DNA of 5,056 nucleotides from Peptoniphilaceae bacterium (GTDB lineage: Bacteria > Bacillota > Clostridia > Tissierellales > Peptoniphilaceae), in assembly GCA_029983595.1 (NCBI GenBank), contig JASBZD010000090.1:1-5056 (forward strand), read 5' to 3'. Below the pieces are notes generated by a model. It saw nothing but the letters and a program-made list of their open reading frames with translations. It made no database searches and had not been told where the DNA came from. Both the position numbers and the translations under genes were made by a program. This document shows positions 1-3,923 of this stretch, in pieces (positions within the stretch are counted from its first letter, which is position 1; each line of letters begins with the position of its first letter).

Positions 1-1241
1 TAATATCTAAATTAGATAACCATGCTGAGGCTATTTTATTATTTAGAATGCTAAAGCCTGAAAACGCCTCACAAGTATTTTCATTTATCGATATGGAAAG
101 ACAAGTAAATTTTATAACATCTTTAAAAGAAGATGAGATAAAATCAATAATGGAGGAGTTATATTTTGATGATATAATCGACCTTATTGGTGAGATGCCT
201 CCAGAATTTGTAATAAAAGTATTAAGAAATATTTCTAAAGAAGAAAGAGAGCTAGTAAATGAGTTTTTAGGATATCCAAAAGATTCAGCTGGCTCAATAA
301 TGACAATAGAATATGTGGCTCTTTATCGAAATTATACTGTAGAAGATTCGCTAAGCCATATCTATGAAGTAGGAATGAAAAAAGAGACAATCTATTCTAC
401 CTATGTAGTTGACTCAAACTCAAACCTTCAGGGAATAGTATCACTTCGTAAATTAGTAACTTCAGATCCAAAAACTAGAATAGCAGATATAATGGAGCGA
501 GATTTTATATCCTTAAATACACACGATGACCAAGAGAGAATAGCAGAAGTATTTAGAAAATATGGTTTCTTAGCTATTCCAGTTCTAGATGATCGTGGAA
601 AACTAGTCGGAATTGTAACTTATGACGAAGTATATGACATCTTAGAAGATGAGACTACAGAAGACTTTGAAAAAATGGCATCTGTAATCCCTAGTGAAAA
701 ACCATATCTAGAAGAGGCGCCTAGAGCATTAGCATTTGCACGTCTTCCTTGGATATTGGTACTAATGATTTCAGCAACGATAACAGGATTTATAATAAGT
801 TTTAATCTCGAGATATTAGGACAGTTTGCTGTGTTATCATCACTAATTCCAATGCTTACAGATACAGGAGGAAATGCAGCGAGTCAGTCATCTACTCTTA
901 TAATCCGTGGAATCGCCACAGGAGAGATAGACTCAAAAGACTCAATCAAAATATTCTTTAAAGAAGTAAAAATAAGCGCAATTATAGCAGCAGTTTTAAC
1001 TATTGTAGCAATGGTTAGGGTAGTACTTTTAGGTGGGGAAAGTGTGCGTGTAGCATTAACAGTAGCATCAACATTAATATTTACAGTATTTTTATCTAAT
1101 ATAATCGGCTCATTACTTCCTATTGGAGCCAAAAAATTAGGTCTAGACCCAGCGGTAATGGCAGTACCAATAATCACGACATCAGTTGATGCACTAAGTT
1201 TAATAATATATTTTGCATTTGCAAGATTATATTTACTATAG
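1..1241 (+). CDS. mgtE: Magnesium channel/transporter MgtE, 5'-truncated by window edge
   Basis: MgtE is a dimeric inner-membrane Mg2+ channel whose cytosolic N and CBS domains sense Mg2+ and gate the pore. The frame is open to the left edge: the codons before the ATG at base 48 read as a normal MgtE N domain (HAEAILLFR), so that ATG is internal and the true start lies outside the window. Counting from that Met, the rest of the N domain is about 1-80, two CBS domains are about 85-140 and 145-203, a connecting plug helix is about 204-225, and the membrane domain is about 233-397. The family signatures are PMLTDTGGNAASQS (268-281) and GLDPAVMAVPIITTSVDALS (365-384). Asp381 corresponds by motif position to the pore Asp of Thermus MgtE. 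The C-terminus is complete, and a terminator follows directly. Family assignment is secure. Confidence 0.97.
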   Translation, partial: ISKLDNHAEAILLFRMLKPENASQVFSFIDMERQVNFITSLKEDEIKSIMEELYFDDIIDLIGEMPPEFVIKVLRNISKEERELVNEFLGYPKDSAGSIMTIEYVALYRNYTVEDSLSHIYEVGMKKETIYSTYVVDSNSNLQGIVSLRKLVTSDPKTRIADIMERDFISLNTHDDQERIAEVFRKYGFLAIPVLDDRGKLVGIVTYDEVYDILEDETTEDFEKMASVIPSEKPYLEEAPRALAFARLPWILVLMISATITGFIISFNLEILGQFAVLSSLIPMLTDTGGNAASQSSTLIIRGIATGEIDSKDSIKIFFKEVKISAIIAAVLTIVAMVRVVLLGGESVRVALTVASTLIFTVFLSNIIGSLLPIGAKKLGLDPAVMAVPIITTSVDALSLIIYFAFARLYLL

Positions 1242-1248
1242 ATTTTTA

Positions 1249-1288
1249 AAAACCAACTTTTGATATATTATCAGAGTTGGTTTTATTA
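1249..1288 (+). terminator. Intrinsic terminator of mgtE
   Basis: A 10-bp perfect stem pairs AAAACCAACT (1249-1258) with AGTTGGTTTT (1275-1284) around a 16-base loop. It starts 7 bases after the mgtE stop. The T-run forms part of the descending arm. The A-rich ascending arm means it could also stop transcription from the other direction. Confidence 0.85.
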
Positions 1289-1306
1289 TGGTTACTTTAC
1301 ACATAC

Positions 1307-1335
1307 TTGACAATTTCTTAAAAATTTAGTACACT
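1307..1335 (+). promoter_or_regulatory. Sigma-A-type promoter for the tRNA-Ser/SRP RNA cluster
   Basis: A perfect -35 box TTGACA (1307-1312), a 17-base spacer and a -10 box TACACT (1330-1335) put the transcription start near 1342, about 12 bases before the tRNA. It is the only strong promoter visible between the mgtE terminator and the tmRNA. Confidence 0.85.
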
Positions 1336-1353
1336 ATTAACTGCTACTTTTAT

Positions 1354-1443
1354 GGAGAGGTGACCGAGAGGTTGAAGGTGCACGCCTGGAAAGCGTGTAA
1401 ACGAGTATTTGTTTCATGGGTTCAAATCCCATCTTCTCCGCCA
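1354..1443 (+). tRNA. tRNA-Ser (anticodon GGA), CCA encoded
   Basis: The acceptor strands GGAGAGG (1354-1360) and CTTCTCC pair with one G-U, followed by discriminator G1440 and an encoded CCA (1441-1443). The anticodon arm is CACGC/GCGTG (1381-1385/1393-1397) with loop CTGGAAA, giving anticodon GGA at 1388-1390, which reads UCC and UCU serine codons. The T arm is ATGGG/CCCAT around TTCAAAT. The long variable arm between the anticodon and T stems is the class II feature expected of tRNA-Ser. The SRP RNA follows within about two bases, so 3' maturation is probably coupled to release of that RNA's 5' end. Confidence 0.97.
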
Positions 1444-1445
1444 TT

Positions 1446-1717
1446 TGCCACACTAGATGGGGAAGTAGCGGTGCCTTGTAACCTGAAATCCGCTCTAGCA
1501 GGATCGAAAACCGATTATGAGGTATAAGCCTTTCGAGTTAGGCTTAAAATAGTGGCGTTGACGAATTAGGCCCTCTCGCAACAGAAGCTTGTGAACCGTG
1601 TCAGGTCTTGACGGAAGCAGCACTAAGCAAATCCTTCTGTGTGACGGGAGATAGTCTGTTCTGAGCCATGATGGTTAAGTACCATTGGGAAGCTTATATC
1701 GAAAATCGGGTGTGGCA
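1446..1717 (+). ncRNA. ffs: Signal recognition particle RNA, large bacterial (Gram-positive) type
   Basis: This is the RNA scaffold of the signal recognition particle, which binds Ffh and targets nascent membrane and secreted proteins. Its size (about 270 bases) and layout match the large SRP RNA of Bacillus and Clostridia, which includes an Alu domain. The termini pair as TGCCACAC (1446-1453) with GTGTGGCA (1710-1717). The conserved Ffh-binding helix 8 is at about 1598-1623, with TCAGGTC on the 5' side and GGAAGCAGCAC on the 3' side; this carries the conserved asymmetric loop. The apical tetraloop appears to be UGAC (1609-1612) rather than the usual GGAA/GNRA. The gene is transcribed with the upstream tRNA-Ser, since there is no room for a promoter between them. 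The exact ends are inferred from pairing. Confidence 0.93.
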
Positions 1718-1724
1718 GTACATA

Positions 1725-1756
1725 AAAGAGGGTATTATTAATTTAATACCTTCTTT
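1725..1756 (+). terminator. Hairpin between SRP RNA and tmRNA; probable terminator or processing stem
   Basis: Bases 1725-1737 pair with 1744-1756 over 13 bp, including one G-U, around a 6-base loop. The 3' arm ends in TTCTTT and AT-rich sequence follows. The hairpin begins 7 bases after the SRP RNA and ends 8 bases before the mature tmRNA 5' end. It may end SRP RNA transcription with partial read-through, or act as a processing site in a shared transcript. Confidence 0.65.
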
Positions 1757-1764
1757 ATTATAAT

Positions 1765-2118
1765 GGGGTCGAAAATGGACTTCGACGGGGATTTGGAAGT
1801 TCTAATTGCGAGTCGTGTTTGAGGAAGACACGTTAAAAGCCTCAAAAAAAATAAACGACAATAATCAAAATTTAGCATTTGCTGCCTAGATGCAGCAATC
1901 GCACCTATAGACTCCCCCATTAGTCAGTAGGATCGCGTCATTTTTAATGGGACACGAACTATCGCGATATGCCATAGCGATAGGGGTACTAAATGGCAAT
2001 ATAATAAAGTAGCTTTGTTATTTAAGTAGCTTTATCGAACAAAATTAAATAACTACACTCGTAGACATTAGAGTGGATGAGTTTTCGGACGCGGGTTCGA
2101 CTCCCGCCGACTCCACCA
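1765..2118 (+). ncRNA. ssrA: tmRNA (one-piece), predicted tag DNNQNLAFAA
   Basis: tmRNA rescues stalled ribosomes with SmpB and adds a degradation tag. The acceptor strands GGGGTCG (1765-1771) and CGACTCC (2108-2114) pair with a G3-U70 wobble, the alanine identity signal. Discriminator A2115, an encoded CCA (2116-2118) and T arm GCGGG-TTCGACT-CCCGC (2091-2107) follow. Pseudoknot 1 is visible as CGTGT/ACACG (1814-1818/1828-1832) plus TTGAGG/CCTCAA (1819-1824/1840-1845). The tag frame ends in LAFAA and TAG (1887-1889). The bases before GAC at 1857 are TAAAC, matching the E. coli TAGTC position, and the gap from pseudoknot 1 is 11 bases, as in E. coli. GAC (Asp) is therefore the likely resume codon. 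The length is 354 bases. No promoter fits immediately upstream. Confidence 0.96.
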
Positions 2119-2171
2119 TTTACTGATTTAGTTTGACTATGTTACATTAGTGATATAGTCATTTTTTATTT
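2091..2171 (+). repeat. attL-like repeat: tmRNA 3' end plus terminator
   Basis: The tmRNA T arm, acceptor 3' strand and terminator here recur at 3824-3902. From 2130 to 2171 the match to 3861-3902 is 41 of 42 bases, the one change being in the hairpin loop. The preceding CCATTTACT is also shared. The 3' ends of tmRNA genes are well-known integration sites for tyrosine-recombinase elements, so this is read as the left junction of an insertion. No recombinase gene is present to confirm it. Confidence 0.65.
2134..2171 (+). terminator. Intrinsic terminator of tmRNA
   Basis: TGACTATGTTAC (2134-2145) pairs with GTGATATAGTCA (2150-2161) over 12 bp, with two G-U pairs and loop ATTA. Six Ts, an A and more Ts follow. 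This is a textbook terminator and is duplicated at 3865-3898. Confidence 0.93.
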
Positions 2172-2180
2172 TTATGATAT

Positions 2181-2206
2181 AGTTAGATTAAGTTAGATTA
2201 AGTTAG
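2181..2206. repeat. Tandem 10-bp repeat (AGTTAGATTA), 2.6 copies
   Basis: AGTTAGATTA occurs at 2181-2190 and 2191-2200, with a partial third copy at 2201-2206. It lies just downstream of the left junction. A related single stretch, TAGTTTGATTTAGTTAG, lies at the equivalent place on the right side (3911-3927), so similarity between the two junctions extends beyond the terminator. Confidence 0.8.
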
Positions 2207-2228
2207 GTTTATGGAAAAATCCCGCCAG

Positions 2229-2283
2229 AGTCCCCGCTAAATATTTGTTCTATTGGTTTAAGTCCCCGCTAAACGTTTGTTCT
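2229..2283. repeat. Pair of 23-bp direct repeats, 32-bp period
   Basis: Copies at 2229-2251 and 2261-2283 share AGTCCCCGCTAAA, then TTTGTTCT, and differ at only two bases (AT versus CG). A further CCCGCC lies just before at 2221. They are GC-richer than their surroundings and sit about 60-110 bp from the left junction, where integrase arm-type sites or an element control region could lie. The interval 2172-2414 otherwise shows no gene. Confidence 0.75.
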
Positions 2284-2300
2284 TCTATTAAAAATTCTCG

Positions 2301-2334
2301 ATAAATAAAAATAAAATAAAAATAAAAATAAAAG
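2301..2334. repeat. A-rich low-complexity tract (ATAAAA-like units)
   Basis: ATAAAA/ATAAA units run for over 30 bases with no coding signal. It may be a bent or easily melted tract. No specific function is supported. Confidence 0.7.
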
Positions 2335-2357
2335 AATCAATAGTTCATTTATATTAA

Positions 2358-2597
2358 ATTCATCATTATAACGATAGCCTAGGATATGAGGCTCATAGTC
2401 ATTTTAAAGATGAGATGATAGCACGGGAATGTATGAGCTTATTTGATAAGGGAATATATCAGTCTCAGCCATATTATAAAGAGACGTGTAATAGAGTTTT
2501 AATTAATAAAGAGTTCAAGAGACTTAATGGCAGACTAAAGAAGGATAAGTACATAAATTTAAAAAATATAGAAAATAATCAAAATAAGTCTTGGTGA
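2358..2597 (+). pseudogene. Unrecognised ORF, likely 3' part of a decayed gene
   Basis: The frame is open from 2358, just after a stop at 2355, to 2597. The first ATG at 2415 would give 60 residues. The stretch before that ATG (HHYNDSLGYEAHSHFKDE) already looks like normal protein sequence and runs smoothly into it, and no ribosome-binding site precedes the ATG. This suggests the beginning of a longer gene has been lost. The product is hydrophilic: an acidic and aromatic first half, then a Lys/Arg/Asn-rich tail with no membrane segment. I do not recognise the family. It could alternatively be a real 60-residue gene with a poor start. It lies inside the presumed insertion. Confidence 0.4.
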
Positions 2598-2619
2598 ATG
2601 GATATCCATAATATATAAT
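2591..2619 (+). promoter_or_regulatory. Candidate promoter for the 39-residue gene
   Basis: A perfect TATAAT (2614-2619) lies 17 bases after a weak -35 box TTGGTG (2591-2596). The spacer holds the 12-bp perfect palindrome ATGGATATCCAT (2598-2609), which could be an operator. Predicted start is near 2626, with the gene at 2673. Confidence 0.45.
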
Positions 2620-2672
2620 ATAATTATAGTAAGAGATGAGCTTACTGAATATGAGCAATAGGGAGGATAAAA

Positions 2673-2792
2673 ATGGAAGAGGGAATGACAAATGAACAAT
2701 TAAAAATAGTGATTAAAGCGATTATCCAAATCTTAAAAGATAATGGCGTAAAGGAAGAAACGATAAAAAAAATAGAAGATTTACTTAAATAG
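2673..2792 (+). CDS. Small helical protein, 39 residues
   Basis: The ATG at 2673 follows a strong ribosome-binding site GGGAGG (2661-2666) with a 6-base spacer. The product begins MEEGMTNEQLKIVIKAII and continues as an amphipathic, charged helix ending KKIEDLLK. It contains TNEQLK...QILKDNG, a pattern seen in small uncharacterised proteins of phages and mobile elements of Firmicutes; that resemblance is from memory. There is no membrane segment and no catalytic motif. A perfect hairpin overlaps its stop codon, and the ribbon-helix-helix gene follows about 100 bases later, so the two may be co-transcribed. Function unknown. Confidence 0.7.
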   Translation: MEEGMTNEQLKIVIKAIIQILKDNGVKEETIKKIEDLLK

Positions 2793-2803
2793 TAAATCTT
2801 CTA
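2773..2803 (+). other. Perfect 13-bp hairpin spanning the stop codon
   Basis: TAGAAGATTTACT (2773-2785) is complementary to AGTAAATCTTCTA (2791-2803) around a 5-base loop. The TAG stop of the 39-residue gene (2790-2792) is at the loop and 3' arm. No T-run follows, so it is not a standard terminator. It could stabilise the mRNA or affect translation termination. Confidence 0.75.
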
Positions 2804-2811
2804 AATGAGAA

Positions 2812-2872
2812 ATAAGTACAGCGGGGTCTCGCTCCCCCCCGTTGTTACTTATATTTTACTAAATGAGCGAGA
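2812..2872 (+). promoter_or_regulatory. Structured leader: strong hairpin with loop complementary to the RBS-proximal region
   Basis: Bases 2812-2826 pair with 2837-2852 over 15 bp with one bulged T, four terminal G-C pairs and a 10-base loop (2827-2836). The loop octamer TCTCGCTC (2827-2834) is exactly complementary to GAGCGAGA (2865-2872), which lies 7 bases before the AAGG of the next gene. The 9-base direct repeat CTAAATGAG flanks the hairpin (2801-2809 and 2859-2867). It may be a translational control element or attenuator for the regulator downstream. A full 8-bp loop pairing would be sterically tight, so partial pairing or a refold is likelier. Confidence 0.5.
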
Positions 2873-2889
2873 GAAAGACAAGGTAAAAT

Positions 2890-3075
2890 ATGGGGGATGA
2901 ATCTAAATTAGGACGTCCATTTGATGGAACAGAGCCTAAAAGCGAACAATATAGACTTAGAATGACTAAAGAGGACATGGAAAAATTAGAGTATTGTGCT
3001 AAGATGAAGGATATTTCTAAGGCTGATGTTTTAAGAGAGGGTTTATATAAAATTTACGATGAATTGAATGATTAA
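2890..3075 (+). CDS. Ribbon-helix-helix (CopG/Arc-type) DNA-binding protein, 61 residues
   Basis: This is a small dimeric DNA-binding protein, probably a repressor of genes in the inserted region. A Gly-Arg-Pro-Phe stretch (8-11) precedes the fold. The strand EQYRLRMT (about 19-26) is followed by helix 1 (about 27-41), the turn Ile-Ser (42-43) and helix 2 starting KADVLREG (44-51), in the canonical RHH order and length. The ATG at 2890 has AAGG at 2880-2883 with a 6-base spacer. A strong hairpin lies just upstream and may control its translation. Such proteins often autoregulate or act as antitoxins, but no toxin gene is recognisable beside it. Its operator is unknown; the palindrome at 2598-2609 and GTCGAC at 3201-3206 are candidates. 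Confidence 0.8.
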   Translation: MGDESKLGRPFDGTEPKSEQYRLRMTKEDMEKLEYCAKMKDISKADVLREGLYKIYDELND

Positions 3076-3131
3076 TAACTTAAAAGCACTTAATTTATGA
3101 ACTGAACCCAAAAATCCTATCCCTATTTTAA

Positions 3132-3170
3132 TGCAAAAAAAGAAATAACTTCAATTTTTGCAATTATTTC
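3132..3170 (+). terminator. Weak terminator-like inverted repeats after the RHH gene
   Basis: TGCAAAAA (3132-3139) is complementary to TTTTTGCA (3155-3162), and overlapping GAAATAA (3142-3148) is complementary to TTATTTC (3164-3170). The two are mutually exclusive folds. Both are AT-rich, so termination strength is doubtful. No gene is visible from 3076 to about 3254. Confidence 0.4.
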
Positions 3171-3201
3171 ATAAAAAATTATACGTACAACAAAACAAAT
3201 G

Positions 3202-3230
3202 TCGACGCTATATCTATTAAGGTATACAAT
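3202..3230 (+). promoter_or_regulatory. Candidate promoter for the small membrane-peptide operon
   Basis: A -35-like TCGACG (3202-3207), a 17-base spacer and -10 TACAAT (3225-3230) predict a start near 3237, just before the AGGGA ribosome-binding site at 3242-3246. The 6-bp palindrome GTCGAC overlaps the -35 box. Confidence 0.5.
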
Positions 3231-3254
3231 ACAATTAAAAAAGGGAATGAGATA

Positions 3255-3355
3255 TTGGAAACTCTTAAAAAAATATATCTCTTATAACTTCAATTATTAG
3301 TTTAATAGTAGCAATATTAACACTAAAAACTTTAAGAGATGATAAAGATGAATAG
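3255..3355 (+). pseudogene. One-pass membrane peptide split by a frameshift in a 7-A run
   Basis: AGGGA (3242-3246) lies 8 bases before a TTG start (3255) reading M-E-T-L-K-K, then a stop at 3285. One frame back, from 3272, the sequence reads N-ISLITSIISLIVAILTLK and a charged tail ending at TAG 3353-3355. Joining the two at the A-run (3267-3273) gives a natural 33-residue peptide: short charged N-end, one hydrophobic helix, charged C-end. One extra A (eight instead of seven) restores the frame. It may therefore be a broken gene, a gene read by transcriptional or ribosomal slippage on A AAA AAA, or a sequence error. The alternative ATG at 3247 is too close to the ribosome-binding site. It overlaps the next ORF by 8 bases. 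Confidence 0.5.
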
Positions 3356-3494
3356 TAGCTTCGGCTCCTCCCCTTTAAGGGGATTATACTACAAGGTTTC
3401 CATTTATACAATTAAGACAAATTTATCATTTATAATAAGTGTTATAGCGTTATGCATAAGTATTTATGCATATAAAGAATCAAGGAGAAAATAA
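3348..3494 (+). CDS. Small one-pass membrane peptide, up to 48 residues
   Basis: The frame from ATG 3348 overlaps the end of the previous reading frame by 8 bases and its stop overlaps the next gene's start (TAATG at 3492-3496). The first 15 or so residues are encoded by the GC-rich hairpin and look unlike the rest. The C-terminal part (TNLSFIISVIALCISIYAYK) is a clear membrane helix followed by a basic ESRRK tail. It resembles the upstream peptide (shared N-hydrophobic-S-hydrophobic pattern then charged tail), so the two may be duplicates. No good ribosome-binding site precedes ATG 3348. Translation may be coupled, or begin at a rare codon such as ATT after AAGG (3394-3397). Role unknown: membrane regulator, holin-like or toxin-like peptide are all possible. 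Confidence 0.55.
   Translation: MNSSFGSSPLRGLYYKVSIYTIKTNLSFIISVIALCISIYAYKESRRK
3355..3392 (+). other. GC-rich hairpin structure inside the small operon
   Basis: TCCCCTT (3369-3375) is complementary to AAGGGGA (3377-3383), enclosed by GTAG/CTAC (3355-3358/3389-3392). A small AGC-TTCG-GCT hairpin (3357-3366) precedes it. The GC content is far above the surroundings. The AAGGGG (3377-3382) hidden in the stem could act as a masked ribosome-binding site. Confidence 0.55.
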
Positions 3495-3682
3495 TGAAAG
3501 ATTTTACAACTACTGAAGCGCAAAGAAAAGCATCTAGAAAATGGGAAGAAAATAATAAAGAAAGAAATAGATATTTATCTGCACGAAGACAAGCTAGAAG
3601 CTTTATAAGAAAATATGCAACTGAAGAAGATTTGAAAGAATTAGAAGATATGATTGGGGAGAAAAGAAATCAATTAAAATAA
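3494..3682 (+). CDS. Small charged protein, 62 residues (TEAQRKASRKW type)
   Basis: The ATG at 3494 follows a strong AAGGAGA (3482-3488) and overlaps the previous stop by one base, indicating translational coupling. The protein begins MKDFTTTEAQRKASRKWEEN. It has a basic, helical first two-thirds and an acidic C-terminal helix (ATEEDLKELEDMIGEK). The pattern EAQRKASRKW...ARSFI is familiar from uncharacterised small proteins of Firmicutes phages and mobile elements; I know no assigned function. There are no membrane or catalytic motifs. The Lys/Arg content would allow nucleic-acid binding, but that is inference. It is the last gene before the right junction. Confidence 0.8.
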   Translation: MKDFTTTEAQRKASRKWEENNKERNRYLSARRQARSFIRKYATEEDLKELEDMIGEKRNQLK

Positions 3683-3755
3683 ACAATCAATAGTAATTTA
3701 TAAGCACATATAATAGTATATATAATTGAAAGAATATTGCTGTATTTTTATAACG

Positions 3756-3776
3756 GTAGCATACTAGTAGCATACT
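3756..3776. repeat. Two GTAGCATACT direct repeats, 11-bp period
   Basis: GTAGCATACT occurs at 3756-3765 and 3767-3776, one helical turn apart, about 35 bases before the tmRNA-like end. They could be integrase or excisionase arm sites, or operators for the candidate promoter just downstream. Confidence 0.75.
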
Positions 3777-3777
3777 T

Positions 3778-3806
3778 TTATCAAAAATATTAAAAACAAG
3801 TAAAAT
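3778..3806 (+). promoter_or_regulatory. Candidate promoter for the tRNA-like element
   Basis: TTATCA (3778-3783), a 17-base spacer and TAAAAT (3801-3806) predict a start at about 3811-3813, which is where the GGGGTTG strand begins. The boxes are imperfect (4/6 and 5/6). Confidence 0.4.
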
Positions 3807-3810
3807 ACAA

Positions 3811-3898
3811 GGGGTTGGGATCGGTGGTAAGAATTCCCACCAACTCCTCCATTTACTTTTAGTTTGACTATGTTACACTAGTGATATAGTCATTTTTT
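3811..3898 (+). ncRNA. Shortened tmRNA/tRNA-like end with terminator; pseudogene or small RNA
   Basis: GGGGTTG (3811-3817) pairs with CAACTCC (3841-3847), followed by T3848 and CCA (3849-3851). This mirrors the tmRNA acceptor GGGGTCG/CGACTCC, including the G3-U70 wobble, with one C-G pair replaced by U-A. A T-arm-like 5/7/5 segment GTGGT-AAGAATT-CCCAC (3824-3840) abuts the acceptor as in tmRNA, with a C-G to U-A change at pair 2, one mismatch (U-C), and loss of the TTC loop. CCATTTACT and a near-perfect copy of the tmRNA terminator follow. The D and anticodon regions, tag and pseudoknots are absent. It may be the decayed tmRNA end displaced by insertion, the element's own attachment arm, or an expressed tRNA-like RNA of about 88 bases. 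Confidence 0.45.
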
Positions 3899-3902
3899 AT
3901 TT
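3824..3902 (+). repeat. attR-like repeat: diverged tmRNA end plus terminator copy
   Basis: This is the right copy of the repeat at 2091-2171. Bases 3861-3902 match 2130-2171 at 41 of 42 positions, while the part corresponding to the tmRNA T arm is considerably diverged. With the left copy it brackets about 1.7 kb of small genes that look unlike the flanking core genes. Confidence 0.6.
3865..3898 (+). terminator. Second copy of the tmRNA terminator
   Basis: TGACTATGTTAC (3865-3876) pairs with GTGATATAGTCA (3881-3892), loop ACTA, then six Ts. The stem is identical to the one at 2134-2161. It would terminate transcription of the preceding small operon or of the tRNA-like RNA. Confidence 0.9.
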
Positions 3903-3923
3903 CTTGGGTGTAGTTTGATTTAG

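Noticed and set aside
48..50. ATG at 48 as the mgtE start
   Set aside because: The frame is open upstream to the window edge with typical MgtE N-domain sequence, and no ribosome-binding site precedes the ATG. The gene is simply cut by the window.
884..1177. Minus-strand ORF of 97 codons
   Set aside because: It lies wholly inside the mgtE membrane domain on the other strand, with composition expected of a shadow frame.
1759..1764. TATAAT as the tmRNA promoter -10 box
   Set aside because: It ends at the base before the mature tmRNA 5' end, so transcription would begin inside the RNA. No -35 box fits either.
1738..1920. Minus-strand ORF of 60 codons
   Set aside because: It is antisense to the SRP RNA/tmRNA hairpin and the tmRNA tag region. 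The sequence is explained by the RNA gene.
2229..2283. CRISPR-like array
   Set aside because: There are only two repeats with a 9-base gap, no further copies and no cas genes.
3247..3300. ATG at 3247 starting a 17-residue peptide
   Set aside because: It is only one base past the AGGGA-type site, too close for initiation. The TTG at 3255 has better spacing and leads into the membrane peptide.
2119..3860. Hidden integrase or excisionase in the bracketed region
   Set aside because: Neither strand has a frame longer than about 80 codons here, and no tyrosine- or serine-recombinase motif is visible. The RHH protein could in principle serve as an excisionase-like factor, but nothing shows it.
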